DNA of 64,000 bases, from the NCBI RefSeq assembly GCF_026965535.1, contig NZ_CP114039.1:7130001-7194000 (forward strand), given 5' to 3'. The notes under the pieces were generated by a model, which was given only the letters and a program-made list of their open reading frames with translations, was not told where the DNA came from and searched no databases. Both the position numbers and the translations under genes were made by a program. The stretch's first letter is position 1; the number at the start of each line of letters is the position of its first letter. Origin of the DNA: Corallococcus sp. NCRR (GTDB lineage Bacteria; Myxococcota; Myxococcia; Myxococcales; Myxococcaceae). Shown piece by piece: positions 26,161 to 36,000 of this stretch.

Positions 26161-26349
26161 TCACGGGCGGTAATCGCCGTCGAACCGGCCGGCAGGCTTC
26201 CACGTCCACTGCCCGCGGAGGCCCTGCCTGCGCCAGACAGTCCCTGTCCCGTCCACCCAGAAACTGCCCGGCTTCCGGGCGTGGCAGCTCGGGTACGGAC
26301 ACGGCAGGTCCATGCGCCGTTCGTGAGGGCAGACGGTGGTGAGCGTCAT
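26161..26349 (-). CDS. Small Cys-containing protein (62 aa), translationally coupled
   Basis: The start codon overlaps the stop of the next upstream gene (ATGA at 26346-26349), strong evidence of real coding. Two short Cys pairs (VCPHERRMDLPCPYPSC) may bind zinc. The rest is Trp/Gly-rich (SFWVDGTGTVWRRQGLRGQW). Function unknown. Confidence 0.6.
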   Translation of the reverse strand: MTLTTVCPHERRMDLPCPYPSCHARKPGSFWVDGTGTVWRRQGLRGQWTWKPAGRFDGDYRP

Positions 26350-26660
26350 CCGCCATCCACCTCACGCGGCTGGGCCCGCTGGTGGCGCCGCGCCGCGCGC
26401 CAGGCCAGGAGCGCCCGGGCCTGCTCCTCCAGCGCGTCCGTCGTGGCGAGCACCACCGCCACCAAGACGCCCGCGCCCAGGGTCACGAGGGCGATGGCGA
26501 TGCGCCTGCCCACCTCAGCGGGGATGCCGGACGTCCACAGCAGGAGGCGCAGGAAGACGAGGGCCGCCCACGTCACCGCCTGGAACCACGCCAGCCAGAG
26601 GACCACGAGGAGCGTCTTCACTGGGCCGCCGCGCGGCGCCGAGTCGTGATGGTCGGTCAT
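26346..26660 (-). CDS. Small two-helix membrane protein, holin-like
   Basis: 104 residues from ATG 26660 (MTDHHDSAPRGGPVKTLL). Two membrane helices (LLVVLWLAWFQAVTWAALVF and IAIALVTLGAGVLVAVVL) separated by a short loop, then a basic C-terminal tail. This is class II holin-like topology, and the gene belongs to the same leftward series as the endolysin. Assigned by topology and context only. Confidence 0.65.
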   Translation of the reverse strand: MTDHHDSAPRGGPVKTLLVVLWLAWFQAVTWAALVFLRLLLWTSGIPAEVGRRIAIALVTLGAGVLVAVVLATTDALEEQARALLAWRAARRHQRAQPREVDGG

Positions 26661-26772
26661 ACCCGGGGAGAAGAGGCGGCCACTCGAGCCACCTCGCCCC
26701 AGCCAGCGCAAAGCGACGCACGCAGCGTGCGTCGTAACGCGTTCCGCATACCGAGCGAATCACCCGCGCTTG

Positions 26773-27204
26773 TTATCGCGTATAGAGCTGGGTCGGATTA
26801 TCATAGTTGCAATTGTAGAAATTAGGCTTCCTGCCAACACAGGCATACAAATAACCCAGCTGGTTAGGAGGAAAATCGAGATTGCGGACATTCTCAGAGC
26901 CTTGCCCGTTTGTTGCCCAGACGACGTATTGAATGTTCCCCACCCAGAGTACGGCAGCGGCACCAAGGCCATCCGCTGAGGTATCCCTGATGTACAGGTT
27001 GTCGAAGTCCGTGAACCAAGCCAGGGCCCCCGACGTCGCGGCATAATTGGTAGAGAAGGCCTCGACAGGGCGTTCGGCGTCGCCTGAGGATCCGCTCTGT
27101 GTGTCGGATTCTTCTGGGACTTGGAGGGACTCGTCGTCCTCGGGCTGTCCGCCGCACCCCAAAAGCAGACCACATGCCGCCAGCGCCAAAATCGAACGAT
27201 ACAT
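26773..27204 (-). CDS. AT-rich lipoprotein of unknown function
   Basis: 143 residues. Signal peptide and lipobox are clear (MYRSILALAACGLLLGCGG), then an acidic/Ser-rich linker and a C-terminal domain with LAWFTDFDNLYIRDT and aromatic-rich GYLYACVGRKPNFYNCNY, where two Cys may pair. GAGAGGGA precedes the ATG. Its 3' half (26770-26960) is about half AT, the lowest GC content I noticed in the window, which points to recent transfer. No family recognised. Confidence 0.75.
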   Translation of the reverse strand: MYRSILALAACGLLLGCGGQPEDDESLQVPEESDTQSGSSGDAERPVEAFSTNYAATSGALAWFTDFDNLYIRDTSADGLGAAAVLWVGNIQYVVWATNGQGSENVRNLDFPPNQLGYLYACVGRKPNFYNCNYDNPTQLYTR

Positions 27205-27651
27205 GCAATCCCTCTCTCTCGTGAGCGACTGAGAACGCTCAGCGGAAGCAAGGGTGGGGGTGGCTGGTACGTTCATCAACCGGCCCACATGGTCGGGGGC
27301 TCCTGTCGAGAAGCGATACGGTGCGTGCGGTTGGAGAGGCGCGTTGGACTCCAGGCACGGCTGCTGGAGGTGATGCCCGGGGACGTACTGCGAGCCCGTG
27401 GTCGCGAAGCGGGTCTGCGCTCGAGGGGACTTGGCGGGCGAAGGAGGCCACCGCACAGGGCGGATGCTTGCTGGCAACGAGCGCGTGAGGCACGATGCGC
27501 GGAACGGCCTACTCCTCACTTCGGAGGAGTGCGGGGGAAGGTTCATATCGGATGTGCCCCCCTGCCGCTGGATCGCTGGCTTGGCCCCACCGGATCCACG
27601 CCGTCGCTGCGCACCGTTAAGTCCGCGAGGCCACTGGGCTTTCACCTCGGG
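27205..27651. other. Non-coding or degraded stretch, 447 bp
   Basis: No frame has a convincing start, ribosome-binding site and codon bias together. It contains the promoter of the leftward lipoprotein at its left end. The remainder looks like decayed coding DNA. Confidence 0.4.
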
Positions 27652-27807
27652 ATGGGGCATGGGCCCCTCTTCGAGGTCATCACCCCGGACGAGGCGCGCG
27701 CGAAGCTGGACGAGAAGCTCGCCGCCTTCATCGCCAAGCACCTGAAGACCCAGGCGGCGACGGACGTGCCGCCGGAGCCCGCCCTCGAGGACGGCGATGG
27801 GGACTGA
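27652..27807 (+). CDS. Short orphan protein (51 aa), probably a remnant
   Basis: Begins MGHGPLFEVITPDEARAKLD and ends with an acidic tail (LEDGDGD). A Lys/Ala-rich helix occupies the middle. Its stop overlaps the next start by 11 bp, phage-style packing. It may be the 3' end of a longer decayed gene. Function unknown. Confidence 0.45.
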   Translation: MGHGPLFEVITPDEARAKLDEKLAAFIAKHLKTQAATDVPPEPALEDGDGD

Positions 27808-27949
27808 CGCAGGCGTGGCGAAGGCCGGGGAGTCGCTGCTCGACGGCATCCCCGTCATCACGGCGGACAGCCACGGCCCCCACAACCTCATCCAGCAGTT
27901 CGCGCTGGCGGCCCACGCGGCGCCCGTGTCTTCCTACGCGAAGTGGTGA
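27797..27949 (+). pseudogene. Short protein cut by the right repeat
   Basis: The frame reads AGESLLDGIPVITADSHGPH, then LIQQFALAAHAAP, and ends SSYAKW with a stop formed exactly at the repeat boundary (repeat starts 27943). The last codons are therefore host repeat sequence, so the original gene was probably longer. Family unknown. Confidence 0.5.
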
Positions 27950-28598
27950 TGCTCACCTACCGGCGCGCCGGCCCCCTGCGGACCGGCACCATGGGCTATG
28001 CGGACCCAGGCGTCAGCGCAGCCCCGCGAGCTTCGCCAGCTCGCGGGCCATGGCGCGCAGCTCCTCCGCGCCCGCCGCGTTCGGGCTCACGTCGAACACC
28101 ACCTCGTAGCCCAGCCCCGCCTGGTTGATGGCCTCCGAGCGCGGGATGCGGGCCTTCAGCACCGGCACCGTCACGTCCTTCAGCGCCTCCTCCATCGCCA
28201 CATTGGTCGCGGGCGTGCGCCTGTCCCACAGGTTCACCGCGGCCACCAGCTGGCCGCCCTCCTCGCGCACGTCGCGCCACGCCGTCTCAATCTCGCCCAG
28301 CCCCTGCAGCGCGAACGCACCCGTGGGCACCGGCGCCACCACCACGTCCGCGCATGCCAGCACGGCCTCCGCGAACGCCCCGATGCTCGGCGGCGTGTCC
28401 ACGACGATGACGTCCGGCGTCCACGACAGCGTCTTCAGCGCGCGCGGAATCGCCTGGAGCCGGTGACCCCAGCCGAACAGCTCGCGCTCCAGCGCCGCCA
28501 TGCGCGGAGCCCCCGGCGCGATGAACAACCCCGGCCGCTTCGGTGACGCCACCACGATTTCATCCAGCTTGTGCTTCGGCCGAGGCCCGAAGGCGTCC
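27943..28598 (+). repeat. Right copy of the 656-bp direct repeat
   Basis: Matches 21750-22405 without gaps. Its first 57 bp are the orphaned 3' end of the reductase gene (GPLRTGTMG), with the stop changed to TAT. The rest is the 3' part of the intact parA gene. Confidence 0.95.
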
Positions 28599-28774
28599 GC
28601 CACGCACGGGCCCTCCCGCGACTCCAGGCCCAGCACCAGCGACGCATGCGCCTGCGGATCCAGGTCCATCAGCAGCACCCGGCGGCCCGCGTCCGCCAGC
28701 GCCGCCGCCACGTGCGAACACAGCGTCGTCTTCCCGACGCCTCCCTTGATGGTGCAGAACGCGATGACCGGCAT
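28013..28774 (-). CDS. ParA/MinD-family ATPase, intact copy
   Basis: 253 residues. Walker A is intact (KGGVGKTT, residues 10-17), with DLDPQAHAS (motif A') and VIVVDTPPS (Walker B) in their usual places. Such deviant-Walker ATPases position plasmids, chromosomes or protein clusters. No parB or parS-like site is adjacent, so this is an orphan. The ATG at 28774 is the only start that includes the P-loop and no more. The 3' three-quarters lie in the right repeat. Confidence 0.92.
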   Translation of the reverse strand: MPVIAFCTIKGGVGKTTLCSHVAAALADAGRRVLLMDLDPQAHASLVLGLESREGPCVADAFGPRPKHKLDEIVVASPKRPGLFIAPGAPRMAALERELFGWGHRLQAIPRALKTLSWTPDVIVVDTPPSIGAFAEAVLACADVVVAPVPTGAFALQGLGEIETAWRDVREEGGQLVAAVNLWDRRTPATNVAMEEALKDVTVPVLKARIPRSEAINQAGLGYEVVFDVSPNAAGAEELRAMARELAKLAGLR

Positions 28775-28985
28775 GGCCCCGGGGTCTACCAGGAATCCCC
28801 CACGGCGCGGGCCGCTCCGGATTGGACCGCCCGCCCCATCCAGAGCGCTCCAGAATGGAGCGGCCTGCCCCGGCCGTCCCCACGACTCCAATGATTCCAG
28901 CCCCTTGGGGCTGGCACCGGACGTGCTCTGTCCCCTCCACGTCAGGGCGCCCCCAGCGGGCGTTCCGCGCATCGGGAGACCCATC

Positions 28986-29818
28986 ATGGAAGTCCGCTTC
29001 TTTGGCGTTCGGGGCAGCATCGCGGTGTCGGGCTCGCGCATCGGCGGCAACACGGCGTGCGTGGAGGTGACGAGCCAGGGCGAGCGGCTGATCCTCGACG
29101 CGGGCACGGGCATCCGGACGCTGGGCGAGGTCATGATGCGCGAGGGCGTCCCGCAGAAGGCGACGATGTTCTTCTCGCACCTGCACTGGGACCACGTGCA
29201 GGGCTTCCCCTTCTTCACGCCCGCGTACCTGCCCACCACGTCGCTGATGATGTACGGCCCCGGCGCGAACGGTGCCCAGGCGCTGGAGTCCACGCTGTCG
29301 CAGCAGATGCGCCCGCCGCAGTTCCCGGTGCCGCTGTCCACCATGCGCTCGAAGATGTCCTTCGGCGCCGCGCTGCACGGCCACACCGTGGAGGTGGGCC
29401 CCTTCAAGGTGACGCCCATCGACGTGCCGCACCCGGACGGCTGCATGGCTTATCGAGTCGAGGCGGACGGCCACTCCTTCGTGTACGCCACGGACGTGGA
29501 GTTGCCGGAGCGCCTCACCTCCGACGTGGCCCGCCACTTCGAGGGCGCGGACGCGCTGTGCCTGGACGCGCAGTACACGCCCGACGAGTACGAGGGCAGG
29601 AAGGGCATGTCCAAGAAGGGCTGGGGCCACTCGACGATGATGGACGCGGCCAAGGTGGCCAAGGACCTGCACGCCGGGCGCCTCTTCCTCTTCCACCACG
29701 ACCCGTCCCACGCGGACGAGCTGCTGGAGGACATGGCGCAGCAGGCGCGCGGGCTGTTCCCCTTCACCGAGCCCGCGCGGGAAGGCCAGCGCATGCTCCT
29801 GGGCCGCGCGGCGGGCGC

Positions 29819-29822
<4 letters not shown>
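28986..29822 (+). CDS. Metallo-beta-lactamase fold metal-dependent hydrolase
   Basis: 278 residues. The start MEVRFFGVRGSIAVSG and the metal motif SHLHWDHVQGFPF are those of the MBL subgroup that includes PhnP- and cyclic-nucleotide-phosphodiesterase-like enzymes. Further ligands are D in YATDVE and H in FHHDPSHADE, where the latter ends the active site. The stop overlaps the start of the sigma-54 activator (ATGA), so the two are co-translated. Substrate unknown. Confidence 0.9.
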
Positions 29823-31447
<1,625 letters not shown>

Positions 31448-31618
31448 GCTTCGGATCGCGCTCGAAGCCCCGAGCCCCGCCCCCCAGCGGGCGGCCATCG
31501 GGGCGGCGGCCTGTCCGGGAGTGCCTTTCGGGGGCATCCGGGAGCACCTCTCTTCCAGGGCCGTGGTGCGTCCCCGCGAGGGCCAGACACGTGCCCATCC
31601 GAGGGGAAGGAGCACATC

Positions 31619-33040
31619 ATGGCGGATGTCCTCGATGCCGATTCAAGCGGGCCCCCGATGCATGGGGAGGTGCGGACCGGAAGGATCATTGGCATCTCCG
31701 TGGTGGCCGCCCTGGGCGGGTTCCTCTTCGGCTTCGACACCGCCGTCATCAACGGCACGGTCGCCGCCCTGAAGACCGAGTTCGCCGCGAGCAGCCTGGG
31801 CCTGGGGCTGGCGGTGTCCTCCGCGCTCATCGGCTCGGCGACGGGCGCCTTCGCCGCGGGGCCCTTCGCGGACCGCTACGGCCGCCGGCGCGCGATGATG
31901 CTCGCGGCGGCGCTGTTCATCATCAGCGCCATCGGTTCGGGGTTCGCGTTCTCCCTCTTGGACCTGAGCTTCTGGCGGCTGGTGGGCGGCCTGGGGGTGG
32001 GCTTCGCCAGCGTCGTGGCGCCCACCTACATCGCGGAGATCGCCCCGGCGTACCTGCGCGGCCGCCTGGCGTCGCTGCAACAGCTGGCCATCGTGGTCGG
32101 CATCTTCGTGGCCCTGCTGAGTGACTTCGCCATCGCGCTCTACGCGGGCTCCGCCTCCAACCCCACCTGGCTGGGCTTCACCGCGTGGCGGTGGATGTTC
32201 TTCAGCGGCCTGCCGCCCGCGCTCCTCTACGGCATCGGCGCCGTCTTCATCTCGGAGTCCCCGCGCTTCCTCGTGGCCAAGGGCCGTGAGCAGGAGGCCC
32301 TGAGCGTGCTGCGCGACATCGAGGGGGACACCGCGCCGTCCAAGGTCGTGGAGATCCGCCGCTCGCTGCGCACCAACTACACGCCGCACCTGTCGGACCT
32401 GAAGGGCGGCCGCTTCGGGTTCCTGCCCATCGTGTGGGTCGGCATCGTGCTCGCGATGCTCCAGCAGTTCGTGGGCATCAACGTCATCTTCTACTACTCC
32501 AGCGTCCTTTGGCAGGCGGTGGGCTTCTCCGAGCACAACTCGCTGGCCATCACCGTCATCACCAGCGTCATCAACATCCTCACCACGCTGGTGGCCATCG
32601 CGTTCGTGGACAGGATTGGACGAAAGCCCCTGCTGATCATCGGCTCCGTGGGCATGGCGCTCACGCTGGGCCTGATGGCGTACCTCTTCAGCAGCGCGCC
32701 GCTGGACGCCGCGGGCAAGCCCGTCCTCCAGGGCGCCGCCGGCACCACCGCGCTCATCGCCGCCAACCTCTACGTCGTCTTCTTCGGCTTCTCGTGGGGC
32801 CCCGTCGTCTGGGTGCTGCTGGGCGAGATGTTCCCCAACAGCATCCGGGCGCTCGCGCTCTCCATCGCGGCCATGGCGCAGTGGCTGGCCAACTTCCTGG
32901 TGTCCGCCACGTTCCCGTCACTGCAGGCCATCGGCCTGGGCTGGGCATACGGCCTGTATGCCGCGGCCGCCGTGTTCTCCATCTTCTTCGCCGCGAAGTT
33001 CATCCGCGAGACGAAGGGTCGTGAGCTGGAACAGATGTAG
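31619..33040 (+). CDS. Sugar porter family MFS transporter
   Basis: 473 residues and twelve membrane helices. The sugar porter signatures are present: GGFLFGFDTAVINGT in helix 1, DRYGRRRAM after helix 2, an ESPRFL motif after helix 6, GINVIFYYS in helix 7 and GRKPLLIIG after helix 8. This layout matches proton-coupled galactose, xylose or glucose importers (GalP/XylE type). Q169/Q282-type residues of the sugar site are represented by QQL and QQFVGIN. A strong terminator follows. Confidence 0.92.
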   Translation: MADVLDADSSGPPMHGEVRTGRIIGISVVAALGGFLFGFDTAVINGTVAALKTEFAASSLGLGLAVSSALIGSATGAFAAGPFADRYGRRRAMMLAAALFIISAIGSGFAFSLLDLSFWRLVGGLGVGFASVVAPTYIAEIAPAYLRGRLASLQQLAIVVGIFVALLSDFAIALYAGSASNPTWLGFTAWRWMFFSGLPPALLYGIGAVFISESPRFLVAKGREQEALSVLRDIEGDTAPSKVVEIRRSLRTNYTPHLSDLKGGRFGFLPIVWVGIVLAMLQQFVGINVIFYYSSVLWQAVGFSEHNSLAITVITSVINILTTLVAIAFVDRIGRKPLLIIGSVGMALTLGLMAYLFSSAPLDAAGKPVLQGAAGTTALIAANLYVVFFGFSWGPVVWVLLGEMFPNSIRALALSIAAMAQWLANFLVSATFPSLQAIGLGWAYGLYAAAAVFSIFFAAKFIRETKGRELEQM

Positions 33041-33065
33041 CCCCGCAAGACAGGGCGAAGCATGC

Positions 33066-33100
33066 AAGCCCGTACACCCGTACGGGCTTTATGCATTTTT
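33066..33100 (+). terminator. Rho-independent terminator after the sugar porter
   Basis: Perfect 10-bp stem AAGCCCGTAC / GTACGGGCTT (33066-33075 and 33080-33089) with a 4-base loop, followed by TATGCATTTTT. It lies 25 bp after the stop codon. Confidence 0.85.
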
Positions 33101-33171
33101 ACGCACCGGCTGGGTGAGAAAACACCTGATCCATTTGACACGTGGGGTCACCGGCTTTCAGCATCACCTTC

Positions 33172-34970
33172 ATGCTGAAACATTCCCCCCCGCTGCCCCG
33201 ACTCGCGAGCGTCCTGCTCGCTTCCCTCCTCCTCGCGCTGACAGCCTGTCCCGGCAACGACGACGACGACAACGATGGCGGCACGAACATGACGGACGGT
33301 GGCACCGGTGACGGTGGCTCCACCGATGCCGGCAACACGCTGCCCGACGGCGGTTCGTACGATCCGGGCCCCCAGGTCTGTGGCGACGGCAAGGTCCAGA
33401 AGGGCGAAGTCTGTGACGACGCCAACACCGTGAGCGGCGACGGCTGCACCTTCGACTGCAAGGAAGTGGAGATCGGCTTCGAGTGCCGCGAGTGGGGCCG
33501 GCCCTGCGTCGTGGCGACGGCGTGCGGCAACGGCATCGTCGAGGAAGGCGAGGCGTGCGACGACCGCAACAATGAGTCCAACGACGGCTGCAAGGCGACT
33601 GCTCCGCCGTGGAGACCGGCTGGTCCTGCCCCTTCCAGGGCCAGCGCTGCCGCGCGGCCGAGTGCGGTGACCAGATCATCGCCGGCGAGGAGGAGTGCGA
33701 GGACGGCAACACCGCCAACGGCGACGGCTGCAGCAACACCTGCCGCCTGGAGCAGGGCTACAAGTGCGACACCGTGGGCCAGCCGTGCACGAAGACGACC
33801 TGCGGCGACGGCAAGAAGGAAGGCACCGAGCAGTGCGACGACGGCAACCACGACATGGGCGACGGCTGCTCGCCGCTGTGCGTGCTGGAGCCCAAGTGCG
33901 TGAACGGCACCTGCGAGGCCCGCTGCGGTGACGGCGTCATCCTCCCCGGCGACACCACCGAGCAGTGCGACGACGGCAACACCCGCTCCAACGACGGCTG
34001 CTCGTCCACGTGCCAGCTGGAGGCGGGCTTCGCCTGCGTCCGCGTCACGGAGTCCCCGCCGAGCTCGGTGGAGATCCCCGTCGTCTACCGCGACTTCTGC
34101 GGCGTGAACTCGGGCTGCAAGGCTCCCGCCATCCTGCACGCGGACTTCAATGACGCGAACGGCTCCGAGCAGGGCATCGTCGGCGCGAAGTTCGCCGCGC
34201 TCGGCGCGGACGGCAAGCCCGTCTACGCGAAGGAGGGCGTGTCCTCCGGCACCACCCACGGCAAGACGGCCTTCGACCAGTGGTACCGCGACACGCCCAA
34301 CGTCAACATCACCGAGGTCGGCACGCTGAAGCTCAACAAGCAGGGCAACGGCTCCTACCTGTTCGACGATCAGACCTTCTTCCCGCTCGACAACACCGGC
34401 TGGGTGGGCCTGGGCAAGGAGAACCGGCTCAACGACAACACCGGCACCCCGCGCAACTTCAGCTTCACCAGCGAGACGCGCTACTGGTTCGAGTTCAAGG
34501 GCAACGAGGTGCTGACGTTCCTGGGTGACGACGACGTCTGGGTGTTCATCAACCGCAAGCTCGCCCTGGACCTGGGCGGCGTGCACGGCGCCACCTCCGG
34601 CACGGTGTCCCTGGCGGACGGGCCCACGGTGGCCGGCCTGGGCCTGGTGAAGGGCAAGATCTACGAGGTCGTCGTGTTCCAGGCGGAGCGCCACACGTCC
34701 CAGTCCTCGTACAAGCTGACCCTGAACAACTTCGAAACGCAGCGCACCGAGTGCAAGTCCACCTGCGGCAACGGGACGGTCGACCCGGGCGAGACGTGCG
34801 ACAACGGCAACGCCAACGGCCCGGGCTACGGCAAGTGCAGCCTCACCTGCATCTGGAACGCCCGCTGCGGCGACGGCATCACCCAGTACAACTACGGTGA
34901 GACGTGCGACGACGGTAACTCCAACGATCGCGACAGCTGCCCGAACAACTGCCAGATCGATCCGGGGTAG
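33172..34970 (+). pseudogene. Cys-rich DUF4215 / fibro-slime lipoprotein, frameshifted at ~33596
   Basis: Start MLKHSPPLPRLASVLLASLL with a lipobox (ALTACPG), then an Asp/Gly/Thr linker. Myxobacterial Cys-rich DUF4215 repeats follow, each with the pattern CGDG...GE.CDD.N...GDGC. In the third repeat the frame changes: DGCKA is followed in frame by nonsense, while the +1 frame gives DCSAVETGWSCPF. One base is missing near AAGGCGACT (33592-33600). The second frame continues with three more repeats, a PA14-like fibro-slime domain (about 34060-34735, VYRDF at the start, FLGDDDVWVFINRKLALDLG in the core), and two further repeats. Without the shift it would be a ~598-residue surface protein. A single-base assembly error is possible. 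Confidence 0.85.
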
Positions 34971-34985
34971 TCCTCCGGCCGGACC

Positions 34986-35888
34986 TCACAGGGTCCGGGC
35001 GAGCATGAACACGGCGGCCAGGGACAGCGCCCCGGCCGCCGCGAAGTGCCTCCAGGCCCGGCGGGACAACACCCCGCCGGTGCCGGTGGCCCCCTCCCCC
35101 AGCACCATCAGCGCCGGACGCCCGCCGCGACCGCGCAGCGCATAGGTGCCGTCGAGGGAACCGCGCTGAAGCTCTCCCACCACCAGGCACGCCTCCCCGG
35201 GAACGCCCACGCGCTCCCAGGACAGCGCCTGCGCGGGCGCCCCCAGAAGCTCCGCCCGGGTGAGCGCGGGAGGCGCCGGACACCGCCGCACCTCCACCGG
35301 CGCCAGCAGCGCGGACGGCGCGAAGCCCACCGCCGCCCGCGTGCGCTCGCCCTTCAGCAGCAGCACCGGCGAGTACGCCCGCTCACGCGCCAGGAGCGGC
35401 CCCTTGCGGCCGTGCGGCCCCACCGCGTGCACCGCCGCGTCGTAGAAGGCGCACGGCACGCCGCCCGGCGACGTCAGCGTCTCCACGGAATCCAGCTGCC
35501 CCCGGTACACGCCGAAGCCCGGGGGCCGCCCCGCGCGCAGGGCCTCCACCGCCTCGTCCAGGGACATGGGCGCGGCGCCTCGCAGCGCATCCGCCCGCAG
35601 GCGCACCCGGGCCCCCCGGGCGGACACGCCCGCGGCCAGCACCAGCAGCATGGCGCCCAGCGCCTTCACGAGCACGTCCGGCGACACCGGCACCAGCGGC
35701 GTCCCGCGCATCCAGGGGACGAAGAGCACCAGCCCCAGGGCCAGCGCCCCGAAGCCCGCGAGCATCCACCGGGGCCGCGCGCCCGTGGGCGTCCGCCCCA
35801 GGGTGAAGGTCGCCCAGAGCAGCAGGGCCAGGCCCACGCCACAGAGCGGCAGCAGGAGCACGCGCCCCAGGTCCAGGTCCATGGCCAT
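34986..35888 (-). CDS. GIDE-like integral membrane protein
   Basis: 300 residues. N-terminal membrane helices (VLLLPLCGVGLALLLWATFT and ~50-80), a soluble central domain, and one C-terminal helix (HFAAAGALSLAAVFMLARTL). The central segment VETLTSPGGVPCAFYDAAV resembles the GIDE domain found in MUL1-type membrane ubiquitin ligases and in many bacterial proteins of unknown role. There is no RING domain. The stop converges on the fibro-slime gene with 15 bp between. Confidence 0.65.
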   Translation of the reverse strand: MAMDLDLGRVLLLPLCGVGLALLLWATFTLGRTPTGARPRWMLAGFGALALGLVLFVPWMRGTPLVPVSPDVLVKALGAMLLVLAAGVSARGARVRLRADALRGAAPMSLDEAVEALRAGRPPGFGVYRGQLDSVETLTSPGGVPCAFYDAAVHAVGPHGRKGPLLARERAYSPVLLLKGERTRAAVGFAPSALLAPVEVRRCPAPPALTRAELLGAPAQALSWERVGVPGEACLVVGELQRGSLDGTYALRGRGGRPALMVLGEGATGTGGVLSRRAWRHFAAAGALSLAAVFMLARTL

Positions 35889-36000
35889 GCCCCACCCCCG
35901 CCCGCGCGCCAGAAGCGGCCCCGCGACGAACGGAGCCCGGCGGGAGCAAGGTGGGAACGGGAGGACGGGGCGGCAAGCCCCATCCCGGAGCCGCGGCGGA

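Larger units (their letters stand above)
22406..27942. mobile_element. 5.5-kb insertion bounded by 656-bp direct repeats, phage-like content
   Basis: The segment between the two repeats contains small genes of the kind found in phage lysis modules: an NlpC/P60 endolysin, three short membrane proteins with coiled coils, short overlapping genes and broken fragments. Gene orientation is mostly leftward, with remnants at both ends on the + strand cut by the repeats. No integrase or transposase is present, which fits homologous integration rather than site-specific integration. Phage origin is an inference from gene types. Confidence 0.6.

Noticed and set aside
28775..29446. N-terminal extension of the parA frame to 29446
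   Set aside because: It overlaps the hydrolase gene on the other strand. The P-loop start at 28774 is the normal ParA N-terminus.
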